Shown here: positions 1-8,819 of the stretch, one piece after another | Layout: the number at the start of each line of letters is the position of its first letter | Position numbering within the stretch: position 1 is the stretch's first letter | Source: an uncultured Eubacteriales bacterium | GTDB taxonomy: Bacteria; Bacillota; Clostridia; Oscillospirales; CAG-272 | Length of the DNA stretch: 42,986 nucleotides | Direction of reading: 5' to 3' | Assembly (NCBI GenBank): GCA_902491535.1 | Contig: CABUHS010000025.1 | Location: forward strand, 1-42,986 | Translations under genes and position numbers: made by a program | The notes under the pieces: model-generated | The model's input: only the letters and a program-made list of their open reading frames with translations | Told to the model about the DNA's origin: nothing | Database searches by the model: none

Positions 1-81
1 AAAGTTTTTAATTATTCCAAACTAAACCCAACATGAAAAACAAAGTTTTTTTAATTATTCCAAACTGAATCAGGCATGAAA
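1..81. repeat. Imperfect tandem direct repeat, two 40-base copies
   Basis: Two copies (1-40 and 42-81) share AAAGTTTTT, AATTATTCCAAACT and CATGAAAAA, with a two-base insertion in the second copy. They lie just downstream of the 3' end of the minus-strand methylglyoxal-synthase-like gene. The window edge cuts the context, so more copies could lie upstream. I see no coding potential here. Confidence 0.6.
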
Positions 82-113
82 AAACTTTGTTCTTTCGTGT
101 TCGGACAACAAGT

Positions 114-656
114 TCATTCTTCGTTATCCTGCAGAGCTAATCCGCGGCGTTTTGCACGGTTCTGCTTTGCAGTTTCGCGGCGGCGGCGCTCTGTTTCCTT
201 AGCGGCTTTAATGCGGCGCTGTTCTTCGATCTCGCGGCGGCGGATATTGAAATCCGATTTGGGATTTACCAGCTCGCGCCAGTCGATATCGCCGCGCTCA
301 ACGGCGCGGATAAGAACCTCGGCGGATGCGATATTCGTTGCAACAGGTATATTGTGAATGTCGCACAGACGCAGCAGCTCGAGAGATACTTCATTCATGT
401 TCGATTCCGGCGAGGAATCGCGGAATAAAATAACAACGTCAACTTCGTCATATGAAACCCTTGAAGTGATCTGCTGTACGCCGCCGTGAGATCCCGGGAG
501 CAGACATTCGATTTCGAGACCTGTAGACTCGGCGACAGATTTACCGGTTCTTCCGGTTGCGCAGAGCTTCTGCTTGCTGAGAATACCGCAATATGCGATA
601 CAGAGCTGATTGAGAAGCTCTTTCTTTTTGTCGTCTGCGATCAATGCGATTTCCAT
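114..656 (-). CDS. Methylglyoxal synthase-fold protein with degenerate active site
   Basis: 180 residues; the first ~135 match the methylglyoxal synthase family end to end: LIADDKKKELL (5-15), CATGRTGKS (32-40), LPGSHGGVQQI (53-63), VILFRD (75-80) and HNIPVATNIASAEVLI (101-116). The family converts dihydroxyacetone phosphate to methylglyoxal in the cytosol. By alignment to E. coli MgsA, His19 is Asp8 here, the catalytic base Asp71 is Val60, His98 is Met87 and Asp101 is Val90; only Asp91 (Asp80 here) and the phosphate-loop ATGxTG remain. Residues 138-180 are an Arg/Lys/Glu-rich tail absent from typical 130-150-residue enzymes. It follows minD by 76 bases and has its own ribosome site (AAAGGAT), so co-transcription is likely; mgsA next to min genes is a familiar clostridial order. 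It may be a phosphate-ligand-binding or regulatory paralogue rather than an enzyme. Confidence 0.8.
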   Translation of the reverse strand: MEIALIADDKKKELLNQLCIAYCGILSKQKLCATGRTGKSVAESTGLEIECLLPGSHGGVQQITSRVSYDEVDVVILFRDSSPESNMNEVSLELLRLCDIHNIPVATNIASAEVLIRAVERGDIDWRELVNPKSDFNIRRREIEEQRRIKAAKETERRRRETAKQNRAKRRGLALQDNEE

Positions 657-732
657 AATAAATCAATATCCTTTCTTTATAGAATAGCCGATAAAACCGG
701 ACTTGAAGTGCGGGAGTGAAAGAGTAAAAGGT

Positions 733-1542
733 TTAGATGGCCTCCATGTAGCGTTTGCGTGTACTGCCGGGAAATCCGTTAAATAGACGGACGTCCTCGC
801 CGCATATCCGGGCGGCGATGTTGTCAAAAGCGGCGCGGCACTCGTATAGGGAGGTCTGACCGACTAATATACCCTCTTCCTGGTAGCGCTGTATACTCTC
901 GCTGTAAGGAATTATCCCGAGGAGAGGAACGCCTGAGCGATCGATGATAGAGAGGATACCGGGACGGTATCCGAGATGAGTCTCTCCGTAGGAAAAACCG
1001 TTTATAACGAGCGCGTATTCCTTGGCGCCGAAATCACGCAAAACGGATACTGTGCGTTCGGCGGCGCGAAGGGAAGCGGGGTTGTGCGTTGTAGTAATTA
1101 CCGACAGGTCCGAAAGCGGGGCTGCGAGCCTGAGCGCGGGACCTGCGTCGCCGGGAGTGTCGATGATGATAAAATCGTAAAGTCCGGACTCTGAAAGTTC
1201 GCAGATAACCTTACGGAACGCTTCCTCCGTCAGATCGCCCGGATCTGAAAACGGAGCGGCGCAGAGGAAAAGCTCTGTACTGCGCGGATCGGGAACGACT
1301 GCCTTTTGCGGCGGAACATCGCCGCGCAGAGCATCTCCGAGATCGTAGACAACGCTGTCTTCAAGTCCCATAATAAGGTCAAGATTGCGTATGCTGAGAT
1401 CGCAGTCGACGGCGAGCGTGCGCCTGCCGCGCGACGCGAGAGCGAAAGCGAGATTTGCGGTGACGGTAGATTTTCCGACGCCGCCCTTGAGAGACGTGAC
1501 GGTTATGATTTTGCTGCGCTTTTTGCATGGGGTGTCCGCCAT
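733..1542 (-). CDS. minD: MinD-like septum-site ATPase
   Basis: 269-residue ParA/MinD-family ATPase. The deviant Walker A motif KGGVGKST is at residues 19-26, followed by the MinD hallmark DCDLSIRNLDLIMG (46-59) and the switch/Walker B stretch FIIIDTPGD (about 124-132). MinD places the division-site inhibitor MinC at the membrane. The ATG is preceded by AGGAGG at a good distance. No minC or minE is in view, and minD leads the transcript. The C-terminus (NGFPGSTRKRYMEAI) does not obviously form the usual amphipathic membrane-targeting helix, so another MinD/ParA-like role is possible. Confidence 0.8.
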   Translation of the reverse strand: MADTPCKKRSKIITVTSLKGGVGKSTVTANLAFALASRGRRTLAVDCDLSIRNLDLIMGLEDSVVYDLGDALRGDVPPQKAVVPDPRSTELFLCAAPFSDPGDLTEEAFRKVICELSESGLYDFIIIDTPGDAGPALRLAAPLSDLSVITTTHNPASLRAAERTVSVLRDFGAKEYALVINGFSYGETHLGYRPGILSIIDRSGVPLLGIIPYSESIQRYQEEGILVGQTSLYECRAAFDNIAARICGEDVRLFNGFPGSTRKRYMEAI

Positions 1543-1708
1543 ATCGTCCTCCTGCGTGAAACTTTCGGTTTTTTGCTTGTTTTAAATTCTGTAGAAATAT
1601 ATTCGAATTGCCTGTGTGAAGCCGTCCGGCGGCTTTGTCAGACGTAAAAAACGGAATTTATACCGCTGCTTTACGGCGGCAAAAAGTCCGAAATCCTAAT
1701 CCGATAGT

Positions 1709-1738
1709 ATTCTATCATATTTTGATACAATTTGTCAA
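1709..1738 (-). promoter_or_regulatory. Sigma-A-type promoter for minD and the mgsA-like gene
   Basis: Read on the minus strand: -35 TTGACA (1738-1733), an 18-base spacer, and -10 TAGAAT (1714-1709). Transcription would begin near 1702, giving a leader of about 160 bases before the minD ATG. Confidence 0.65.
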
Positions 1739-1958
1739 GAAGCAGAATGAAATTTTGTATAAAATCTTAAAAAGTTTTTTTAAGTATCGTCAAAAAACAG
1801 CGTTTAGTACATTAAAAAGCCATTTTTTGTAAGTGCGAAGTTGAAGGCAACACGTCGTACTGCGATTATAAAGCGGAAAAGAGTGTCAACAGAAAAAAGA
1901 GTTTTAACGGAAATTTTCCCCGATATGATAATATTTTTTAAATTTTGGGCAAAAGCTG

Positions 1959-1987
1959 TTGATATTATTGAAAAACTAAAGTATAAT
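1959..1987 (+). promoter_or_regulatory. Promoter of the xpaC-telA unit
   Basis: -35 TTGATA (1959-1964), 17-base spacer, -10 TATAAT (1982-1987). Transcription would start near 1994, about 60 bases before the likely xpaC ATG. Confidence 0.7.
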
Positions 1988-2000
1988 ATATTGTACTTTA
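1977..2000. promoter_or_regulatory. Candidate operator: 24-base dyad over the -10 box
   Basis: The left half TAAAGTATAATA is the inverse complement of the right half TATTGTACTTTA at 11 of 12 positions. It spans the -10 box and the predicted start site, where a repressor would block RNA polymerase. No regulator gene is adjacent, and the AT richness makes a chance dyad more likely than usual. Confidence 0.4.
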
Positions 2001-2055
2001 TTACCGGATGCGCGGAAAAATCCGCGGAAAACGGCTGAAAGGAACGGTTGTACGA

Positions 2056-2694
2056 ATGAACGACGAAAATGCACATAAAAAACCGGAGTATGAGCTGCGT
2101 CTTGTACGGTCGGGAATACCGCTCTACGGTGCCGCTGCCGCGGTGCTTCTTTACGCGATATCTCCGCTGCCGCTGATAGGAATATCCGATTATCTGATAT
2201 GCGCGGCGGTCGCCGCAGCGGTATATGTTCTGCTCGGAAGAGTATTTCCGCCGCGGCAGGTGCGCGTCGCACTTCCTCACAAGGTGCAGAGCAGCGGAGA
2301 TGCGCAGACGGATAAAAAGATCGAGGCGGCATATGCGACGCTGCGTGATATAGAAGCATCGGGAATGAAAGCAGTATCATATTCGGAGACGTTCGCCGCA
2401 GATCTTGCGGCGCTTACAAAGACGTCGCGCGATATTCTGACATATATCGAAGAACATCCTGACAGGATATCGCTTGTACGGAGATTTATAGGCAGTGTCC
2501 TGCCGATGCTCGCGAAGCTTACGTCGGCTTATATCGAGTTTGCGCAGAGCGGTACGGGCGAGCAGACGCGTGAGGAGATCGAACGTGCGGTAGCCGGTCT
2601 GAAACCTGATTTTGAATCTCAGCTCGGACGGCTGTACGCCGATATGGAACTTGACATTTCGTCCGATATCGCCGTGCTTGAAAATCTTCTGTAA
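2056..2694 (+). CDS. xpaC: XpaC-like (5-bromo-4-chloroindolyl phosphate hydrolysis family) membrane protein
   Basis: 212 residues from the ATG at 2056, chosen because AAAGGA lies about 12 bases upstream; an earlier in-frame start at 2008 would add 16 basic residues before that ribosome site. Two membrane segments (roughly residues 22-39 and 44-61) are followed by a soluble helical domain with DKKIEAAYATLRDIE and RRFIGSVLPMLAKLTSAY, the usual layout of the XpaC family. The family is found beside telA, as here. Its name comes from an indolyl-phosphate plate phenotype; the molecular role is not settled, and a cell-envelope function is usually inferred. Confidence 0.7.
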   Translation: MNDENAHKKPEYELRLVRSGIPLYGAAAAVLLYAISPLPLIGISDYLICAAVAAAVYVLLGRVFPPRQVRVALPHKVQSSGDAQTDKKIEAAYATLRDIEASGMKAVSYSETFAADLAALTKTSRDILTYIEEHPDRISLVRRFIGSVLPMLAKLTSAYIEFAQSGTGEQTREEIERAVAGLKPDFESQLGRLYADMELDISSDIAVLENLL

Positions 2695-2870
2695 AGGGGA
2701 GACGCGGCTTTCTTAAAAGAAAGCCTGGCAAATGGAACTGCTGAGTTCGCTTATAGCGAACTCAGAAAAAAAGCAAAGCTTTTTCCTGAAACGGCGAAGC
2801 CTTTTACTGAAATGGCGAAGCCTTTTCAGTTACTCGGCGCGCTTCGCTTGCCGTAACGGTTAGTTTGCAG
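2695..2870. repeat. Palindromic intergenic repeat (family A) between xpaC and telA
   Basis: Contains a perfect hairpin GGCTTTCTT/AAGAAAGCC (2706-2725) and a second, TGAGTTCGCT-TAT-AGCGAACTCA (2742-2764), then a short duplicated GGCGAAGCCTTTT segment. The same parts recur at 6466-6600, 11330-11545 and 13172-13305. Confidence 0.6.
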
Positions 2871-2945
2871 AACGCGTAAAAAATCTGTCCGAAAAACGAA
2901 TGCGTGTTTATATAAGAAATAAATCTTGAATGAGAGGAAAATATC

Positions 2946-4007
2946 ATGGAAAACGACATTATAAAAGTTGACGGTCAGACCGAGCTTCCTCAGGAGCGTG
3001 AGCTGACCGAACAGGAAGCCGCACTTGTAAAAATGATGGAGGATAAGATCGATCTTCACGATTCCGCGTCTGTTGCAAGCTACGGTTCGGAATCCCAGCA
3101 GAAGATCGCGGACTTTTCGGATTCGGCGCTTGAGCGCGTTCGCGCAAAGGATCTCGGTGAGATCGGAACGGTCGTTACGGATCTCATGGGTAAGCTCCGC
3201 AGCTTCGAGGACGACGGCGGAGGATTTAAGCTTTTCAGAAGCGCAAAAAATAAAGCAAAAAATATGAAGGCAAAGTACGGAAAGCTCGAAACGAGCGTCG
3301 ATGATATATGCGGCGTACTCGAGGGACATCAGATGCAGCTCACAAAGGATATAGCGCTGCTCGATAAGCTTTATGACGTAAATCTTGCTAACTATAAGGA
3401 GCTTACTCTGTGCATAATTGCCGGAAAGCGCGCTCTTGAGCAGGCGCGCAGCACCGACCTTGCTCAGATGCTTGCAAAGGCAGAACAGACGGGACTTCCG
3501 GAGGATGCGCAGGCGGCGAATGATTTTGCTGCGCTCTGCGACCGCTTTGAGAAGCGTATACACGATCTTGAACTGACCCGCACGGTAGCGCTCCAGACCG
3601 CTCCGCAGATAAGAATGATACAGAGTGCCGATACGGTGATGAACGAAAAGCTTCAGTCGACGCTTGTCAATACGATACCGCTCTGGAAGAGCCAGATGGT
3701 AATTTCGCTCGGACTTGAACATTCGCGCAATGCACTCGAAGCACAGCGCGCGGTCACAGATGTTACAAATGAGCTGCTCCGTAAAAATGCAGAGGCGCTC
3801 AAGCTCGCGACAGTTGAGACGGCAAAGGAAGCCGAGCGCGGAATAGTTGATATTGAAACTCTTAAGCATACGAACGAAATGCTTATTTCAACGCTTGACG
3901 AGGTTCTTGCCGTTCGCAGAGAGGGCGCGCAGAAGCGCCGCGAGGCAGAGCAACAGCTCGGAGCGATGGAATCCGAGCTTCGCAGCAAGCTCCTTAACGT
4001 GAAATAA
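2946..4007 (+). CDS. telA: TelA family protein (toxic anion resistance)
   Basis: 353 residues, cytosolic, almost wholly helical. It carries recognisable TelA (PF05816) signatures: a central helix with LEGHQMQLTKDIALLDKLYDVN (about 126-147), TVALQTAPQIRMIQ (217-230), and WKSQMVISLGLEHSRNALE (247-265). The ATG follows GAGAGGA. It is 250 bases downstream of xpaC; the xpaC-telA pair is common in Bacillota and is associated with tellurite or envelope-stress resistance, although the mechanism is not established. A repeat element sits between the two genes, so they may still share the promoter at 1959. Confidence 0.85.
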   Translation: MENDIIKVDGQTELPQERELTEQEAALVKMMEDKIDLHDSASVASYGSESQQKIADFSDSALERVRAKDLGEIGTVVTDLMGKLRSFEDDGGGFKLFRSAKNKAKNMKAKYGKLETSVDDICGVLEGHQMQLTKDIALLDKLYDVNLANYKELTLCIIAGKRALEQARSTDLAQMLAKAEQTGLPEDAQAANDFAALCDRFEKRIHDLELTRTVALQTAPQIRMIQSADTVMNEKLQSTLVNTIPLWKSQMVISLGLEHSRNALEAQRAVTDVTNELLRKNAEALKLATVETAKEAERGIVDIETLKHTNEMLISTLDEVLAVRREGAQKRREAEQQLGAMESELRSKLLNVK

Positions 4008-4450
4008 AGGGAGTAGTGAGTAGTGCCTCCGGCGGCTTAAACCTTTTCGGGGAAAGGTTTAAGAATCCAAAAGCTTTTAAGTTGGGGATTTTACTCGGAG
4101 CGTCTCGGCGGTATTTACTTGCCCAATGAGACGCGACCTTGAGATGCATTTACCCGCAAATGCTCTGCATAATAGACTTGCAAGCACGTATCTACCGCCG
4201 GAGCCCTCAGAATTTCGGCATCCGCCGAAACTCGCAAACTTGCTTTGCAAGTTTGACGTATCAATTAGTTTGTGTTTGATTAAACAAGCTGCATTATCTG
4301 AGTTAAACTACTTATTACGGCGCAAAGCGCCGAGTTTTGCTGAACTTAACTCGAAGAAAAAAGCGAAAGATAAAAGCGAAGCTTTTTTCTTTGCTGCTTC
4401 TTTTTGAATGATAAAGCTTTGCTTTATCATTGTTGAACGGAGAAAAGATA
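4008..4450. repeat. Intergenic repeat mosaic, family A copy plus triloop hairpins
   Basis: 4027-4200 is a family A unit: a CTTAAACCTTTTC hairpin, then AATCCAAAAGCTTTTAA and a tail with CGGCGGTATTTACTTGCCCAATGAG. It is nearly identical to 5097-5260. Downstream are three perfect hairpins with AAA or TTT loops closed by GC: 4235-4255, 4318-4332 and 4407-4431. A 93-codon open frame here is made of these repeats and has no family resemblance or ribosome site. Confidence 0.65.
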
Positions 4451-5074
4451 ATGAAAGAAAAGATAACGGAATCGGTGATCATGAGCGAGAGTGAATACCG
4501 CAGGCTCGGAGCGCGGCCGCGCAGGCTGACTGCGGCGGCAGTGCTTGCCGCGACGGTGATAATATCGGTACCGCTCGGAACGAGAACGTCGCTTATGCGC
4601 AGCTATAACAAAGCGCAGGAGGCGTTTGTAAGCGGAAGTGAAGATGATGAATATTCATACGGAATCTGTGACGATCTGGGACGCATATCGCTTGCATGCA
4701 CGCGTATGCTGACAGTTTCAGGGCAGTATCCGGACGCTGCGGACGGCAGTCTTGAGGATGAGTTGCGGGCGGCTGCATCGGAGCTTGATTCAGCGATATC
4801 AGAACAAAGTCCGGGCAGATGTAAGGCGGCAATGGACAGAGCGGCTTCTGCCGCAGATGCGCTCAGACTTTCGCTGAATGCGTCGGGTAAAATGACGCAG
4901 ACGCATGAGCGGCTTGTCAGCGGATATTACTCCGATATAACTTCCGCACAGCTTACGATAGAAAAAAACGATTATAATAAACTTGCCGATGAATATATCA
5001 GCGACAGAAAGAGCTTTCCCGCGTCTCTGATAGCTCCGCTCGTCGGCGTTCCCGAAATAGAAAAGTTTGAGTGA
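4451..5074 (+). CDS. Divergent LemA-like membrane protein
   Basis: 207 residues from the ATG at 4451 (GGAGAAAA just upstream); a TTG seven codons earlier falls inside a hairpin and is less likely. One membrane segment (about residues 26-43: LTAAAVLAATVIISVPLG) is followed by a helical domain. The C-terminus DYNKLADEYISDRKSFPASLIAPL matches the shape of the LemA family ending (YN-x-V-x-x-F-N-x-x-x-x-x-FP-x-x-x-x-A) in spacing. LemA-like proteins are often encoded next to TPM-domain proteins, which is the case here. The function is unknown; a role at the membrane with the neighbour is inferred. Confidence 0.55.
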   Translation: MKEKITESVIMSESEYRRLGARPRRLTAAAVLAATVIISVPLGTRTSLMRSYNKAQEAFVSGSEDDEYSYGICDDLGRISLACTRMLTVSGQYPDAADGSLEDELRAAASELDSAISEQSPGRCKAAMDRAASAADALRLSLNASGKMTQTHERLVSGYYSDITSAQLTIEKNDYNKLADEYISDRKSFPASLIAPLVGVPEIEKFE

Positions 5075-5458
5075 AATTAGTTTGCGTTTGAAATATCTCC
5101 GATGGCTTAAACCTTTTTTGAAAAAAGGTTTAAGAATCCAAAAAACTTTTAATTGGGGATTTTACTCGGAGCATCTCGGCGGTATTTACTTGCCCAATGA
5201 GGCGCGACTGTGAGATGTATTTACCCGCAAATGCTATGCATAATAGACTTGAGCGGTAGATACGCGCCTGAAAATCAGATTTTGTTGATTATAGTCGCGT
5301 AAGAATTTTAGAATAAACTTCCGCACATCTGCCCGAGAGAAATTTTCAGCCGGTTAAAAGTTTTTGCGCAGCTTTTTTCAAAAAGCTGTCCGCCGGCGGC
5401 ACGTCGCGCGTATCCCCGGCGGACATAAAACAATACCAAAGATAAGACGGTAATAAAT
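5075..5458. repeat. Intergenic repeat: family A copy and inverted partial copy
   Basis: 5097-5260 is a full plus-strand family A unit. 5335-5402 is a partial copy in the opposite orientation (GGTTAAAAGTTTTTGCGCAG, then CTTTTTTCAAAAAGC and CCGCCGG). The pair forms a large inverted arrangement. No gene is seen. Confidence 0.6.
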
Positions 5459-6445
5459 ATGAAAAATAAAATCAGCAGAAAAATAGCAGCGGCGGCAGCC
5501 GCACTTATAATCGCGGTCTCCGCGCTTGCGGGATGCGCACGGTCGCTGTCGTCAAACGTTCCCGATCCGGGCGAGCGGTTTTATGTGACCGACTGCGCGG
5601 GAGTGATCAGCGACGGTACGGAGCAGGAGATCTGTTCATATGCGGCTGCGCTTGATAAGCTTACAGGCGCGCAGATAGTAATAGTTACGGTAGATCAGCT
5701 TGACGGAATTGCGATAGACCGCTATGCGGAAGCGATCTTCAATAAATGGGGGATCGGCTCAGCCGAGAAGAATAACGGCGTGCTTCTGCTTATGGCGCTT
5801 GCTGAGGATAATTATTGGGCAGTTCAGGGCAAGGGACTCGAGCAGTCTCTCACAAGCGGAAAGATAAAGGGTTATCTCGATCAGTCGCTTGAACCGTATT
5901 TTGCGGTGCAGGATTATGACGGAGGCGCAAGGAGCATGTTCGACGCGCTTTACCTGCATCTGTGTGAGCTTTATAATGTAAATCCGTCACCGCTAAGCAG
6001 TTACGAAGCGCCGCGGCCGCAGGCGCGTGACGGCGGCGGAATAGCGGATGTATTTGTGACGCTTATCGTCGGGGTAATAATGATCGCCGTAGTGATTATA
6101 GCGTTTAAGATTATTATCAGACCGTTTGTACGAATGTTTTCCGGCGGATCGTATAACAGCTACGGCAGAGGGAATCGGAGCGGCTTCGGAACAGGATTTA
6201 TATTGGGAAGTATGATGCGCCCGCGTCCTCCGAGACGGAGAATGCCGCCCCCTCCGAGAGGACCGCACGGCGGTCCCGGAAACTTCGGCGGTCCGGGAGG
6301 CTTCGGCGGTAGCAGCGGCTTTGGAGCAGGACGCAGCCGTCCGGGAGGATTCAGCGGCGGCAGCCGCCCCGGAGGATTCGGAGGAGGAAGCCGTCCGCGC
6401 GGAGGCGGAGGCAGTACCCGCGGAGGCGGAGCAGGCAGGAGATAA
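5459..6445 (+). CDS. TPM-domain (YgcG-like) lipoprotein with glycine-rich tail
   Basis: 328 residues. The N-terminus is a lipoprotein signal with lipobox LAGC (Cys26). A TPM domain follows (about 42-170): YVTDCAGVIS, GAQIVIVTVDQLDG, YAEAIFNKWGIG and NNGVLLLMAL. A membrane segment lies at about 195-220 and the last ~95 residues are rich in Gly, Pro, Arg, Ser and Phe (FGGGSRPRGGGG). This is the standard plan of bacterial TPM proteins; the TPM domain has been linked to phosphatase activity or photosystem repair in plants, but bacterial members are mostly uncharacterised. It pairs with the LemA-like gene upstream. Confidence 0.8.
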   Translation: MKNKISRKIAAAAAALIIAVSALAGCARSLSSNVPDPGERFYVTDCAGVISDGTEQEICSYAAALDKLTGAQIVIVTVDQLDGIAIDRYAEAIFNKWGIGSAEKNNGVLLLMALAEDNYWAVQGKGLEQSLTSGKIKGYLDQSLEPYFAVQDYDGGARSMFDALYLHLCELYNVNPSPLSSYEAPRPQARDGGGIADVFVTLIVGVIMIAVVIIAFKIIIRPFVRMFSGGSYNSYGRGNRSGFGTGFILGSMMRPRPPRRRMPPPPRGPHGGPGNFGGPGGFGGSSGFGAGRSRPGGFSGGSRPGGFGGGSRPRGGGGSTRGGGAGRR

Positions 6446-7226
6446 AAGAACGAAAGAGAACGAACCTCCGGCGGCGAGCTTTCTTGAAAGAAAGCTCGGC
6501 AAAGAACTTTTAACTGAGTTCGTCTTTGACGAACTCGGGGGGATATTTTTCTTGGGCAGAAATGCGGAAGTTTATACGCCCAATATGATGCGACCGTAGG
6601 GCGTGGAGTTGCGTTAAAAACAGTTTTACAAGTTTGGCAATACCGCTCAAGTCTTTAGAATTTTGCCATACAGCAAAACTTGGCGCTTTGCGCTGTGTTA
6701 AGTAGTTTGTGTTAGGCTATATTGCTAAATTTGTTAGGCTTCCCCTTGAGGGGAAGCTGTCGCTGAACAGCGACTGATGAGGTGTAGCTTGCGTTAGCAA
6801 GCGTTTTCATACGGCAGCAATTTGTTTAATTAACGGATACTGCGTGTCCTACACCTCATTCGACGTGCTTCGCACGCCACTTTCCCCTCAAAGGGGAAAG
6901 CTTGGAGTTGCAGACTCGTCAGTCCCCATTTTAAGGGGAAAGCTTACGGAGTATTGCTGAACCCGTCAGGCTTCTCCTTAAAGTAACGTTCTGATTTGAA
7001 AAATAATATTTGCCATGTAAATATTATTTGCAAAGGTGCGTTACAGTCTTATTATAAAAGAAAACTTTGATGCACCTTTGGGAGAATCGCTGTCACCGTA
7101 AGGTTGACCGGCCACGATAACGGTGTTATCGTGAGGTGTAGCTTGCGTCAGCAAGCGTTATCTATACCAAAGTAGATGCTTGAGTATAACAAACTTGTTT
7201 CTTAAATAAACATCAAGGAAGTAAAA
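6446..7226. repeat. Long intergenic mosaic of repeat families A, B and C
   Basis: 6466-6600 is family A with hairpin GAGTTCGTC-TTT-GACGAACTC (6521-6541); about 80 bases of it recur inverted at 13180-13256. 6733-6903 is a family B unit (GTTAGGCTTCCCCTTGAGG ... CACTTTCCCCTC), also present at 9291-9446. 7000-7040 holds the dyad AAATAATATTT/AAATATTATTT, and 7033-7081 is a 49-base element with ends CAAAGGTGCG and TGCACCTTTG whose partner is 9476-9525. No credible gene is seen in these 781 bases. Confidence 0.6.
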
Positions 7227-8615
7227 ATGCTGATAACCCGTGACAAAAAATTTTACCGCACGGTCATAGCGCTTGCGATACCTATGATCCTGCAAAATCT
7301 AATAACATATTCCGTCGGACTTGCCGATAATATCATGATAGGGTCGCTCGGCGACAGCGCCGTTTCGGGCGTGTATATGGCAGGACAGGTACAGACGGTG
7401 CTTCAGGTACTCAGCGCAGGAATCGAGGGAGGAATACTCGTACTTGCCGCACAGTATTGGGGCAAAAAAGACCGCGGGAGCATACAGCGTATAGTGTCCA
7501 TCGGAATATGGCTCTCGCTTGCGCTCGGCGCGGTGTTTACAGCGGTGTGCGCGATCGCTCCGGCAGGAGCAGTCTCGGTGTTCACACCGGAGAGTACGGT
7601 AATCGCGAGCGGACGGCAGTATATGGAGATAATCTGCTGGTCGTACATATTTTTCTGCATAACGCAGTCTCTGATAATCTCGATGCGCAGCGTCGAGTCG
7701 GCGAGAATAGGACTGCTTGTCTCGATATGCTCACTCGTTATAGATGTGGCGCTTAACTATCTGCTGATTTTCGGAAAGCTCGGACTTCCCGCAATGGGAA
7801 TACGCGGAGCGGCAATCGCGACGCTGATCGCAAGGGTCTGCGAGACGGTTATAATGGTGTTGTACGTCCGGTTTGCCGATAAAAAGCTCTGCTTCCGCTT
7901 CTCGATGCTGAAAAAACTCGACCGCACGCTCGTACGCGATTTCATGCACTACGGAATGCCGGTTATCGCGGGACAGCTCGTATGGGGCGCTAACCTTGCG
8001 GGAAGCAGTATAATAATAGGGCATTTCTTCGGCGAAAGCGTTATAACCGCGGTAAGTATAGCCGGAAATCTGTATAACTTTATGTATGTCGGAATGAACG
8101 GGATATCGGGTGCTGTCGGAATAGTGATCGGAAAGACGGTCGGCTCGGGAGACGTGTCGAAGATAAGGGAGTATTCGCGGACGGTTCAGCTTGCAAGCGT
8201 TCTGCTCGGAATATTCACCTGTGCGGTGTTCGCACTTGCGCGCGATCCGTTCATAGCGTGTTATGATATAACGGAATCGGCGGTCATGTATTCGCGCCAG
8301 TTTATCAACGTCTTGTGTGTCACGTGTCTCGGTACATGTTATCAGTATACATGCCTTTTCGGACTTGTCAAGTCGGGAGGAGACGTCGGATTCGTGTTTA
8401 AAAACGATACTGCATTCGTGTTCGGCGTTGTGCTTCCGTCGGCTCTCATAACCGCATTGCTCGGATGCCCGGCATGGGTGGTCTGGGCATGCCTTAAATG
8501 CGATCAGCTTCTGAAAGGAATAGTCGCTTTCTTTAAGATAAGAAAATATAACTGGATGAAGAATCTCACGCGTACGGATGCACCTGAAGCGATTCCGGAA
8601 GCGGTACAGACCTGA
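7227..8615 (+). CDS. MATE family efflux transporter
   Basis: 462 residues with about twelve membrane segments in two similar halves, the length and layout of MATE exporters of drugs and other organic compounds driven by Na+ or H+. Family features include LAIPMILQNLITYSVGLADNIMIG near the N-terminus, VYMAGQVQTVLQVLSAGIEGG (47-67) and, in the second half, FMHYGMPVIAGQLVWGANL and SIAGNLYNFMYVGMNGISGAVGIVIGK. AAGGA precedes the ATG. It stands alone between repeat mosaics and the ACT-domain gene. The substrate cannot be inferred. Confidence 0.9.
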   Translation: MLITRDKKFYRTVIALAIPMILQNLITYSVGLADNIMIGSLGDSAVSGVYMAGQVQTVLQVLSAGIEGGILVLAAQYWGKKDRGSIQRIVSIGIWLSLALGAVFTAVCAIAPAGAVSVFTPESTVIASGRQYMEIICWSYIFFCITQSLIISMRSVESARIGLLVSICSLVIDVALNYLLIFGKLGLPAMGIRGAAIATLIARVCETVIMVLYVRFADKKLCFRFSMLKKLDRTLVRDFMHYGMPVIAGQLVWGANLAGSSIIIGHFFGESVITAVSIAGNLYNFMYVGMNGISGAVGIVIGKTVGSGDVSKIREYSRTVQLASVLLGIFTCAVFALARDPFIACYDITESAVMYSRQFINVLCVTCLGTCYQYTCLFGLVKSGGDVGFVFKNDTAFVFGVVLPSALITALLGCPAWVVWACLKCDQLLKGIVAFFKIRKYNWMKNLTRTDAPEAIPEAVQT

Positions 8616-8819
8616 TGTGCGCTATACCGCTTTGCAGCGCCGGTGAATACGTCGGTCACTCAGACCGTGCTGCACAGGTATATCTGAGGGCGCGGGCATG
8701 CGCTTTATATGTTGCGCAGTCCGGATATGTCCGGAAACCGCTTCATATTTTGTCCGTACTTTAAAATAAATGTCGACCACCGCCACGGCGGATAATGAAA
8801 AATAAAGGAAGAAATAACA

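Larger units (their letters stand above)
1543..2055. other. Divergent intergenic region between minD and xpaC
   Basis: About 510 AT-rich bases separate the two divergently transcribed units. The stretch contains one promoter for each direction and a dyad at 1977-2000; I see no gene or RNA between them. Confidence 0.6.

Noticed and set aside
2826..3869. A 347-codon open frame on the minus strand
   Set aside because: It lies antisense across telA, which has clear family motifs and a ribosome site; the antisense frame is Cys/Arg-rich and matches no family.
4126..4407. 93-codon open frame between telA and the LemA-like gene
   Set aside because: It is built from the intergenic repeat and its palindromes, part of which recurs at 5097-5260 without an open frame.
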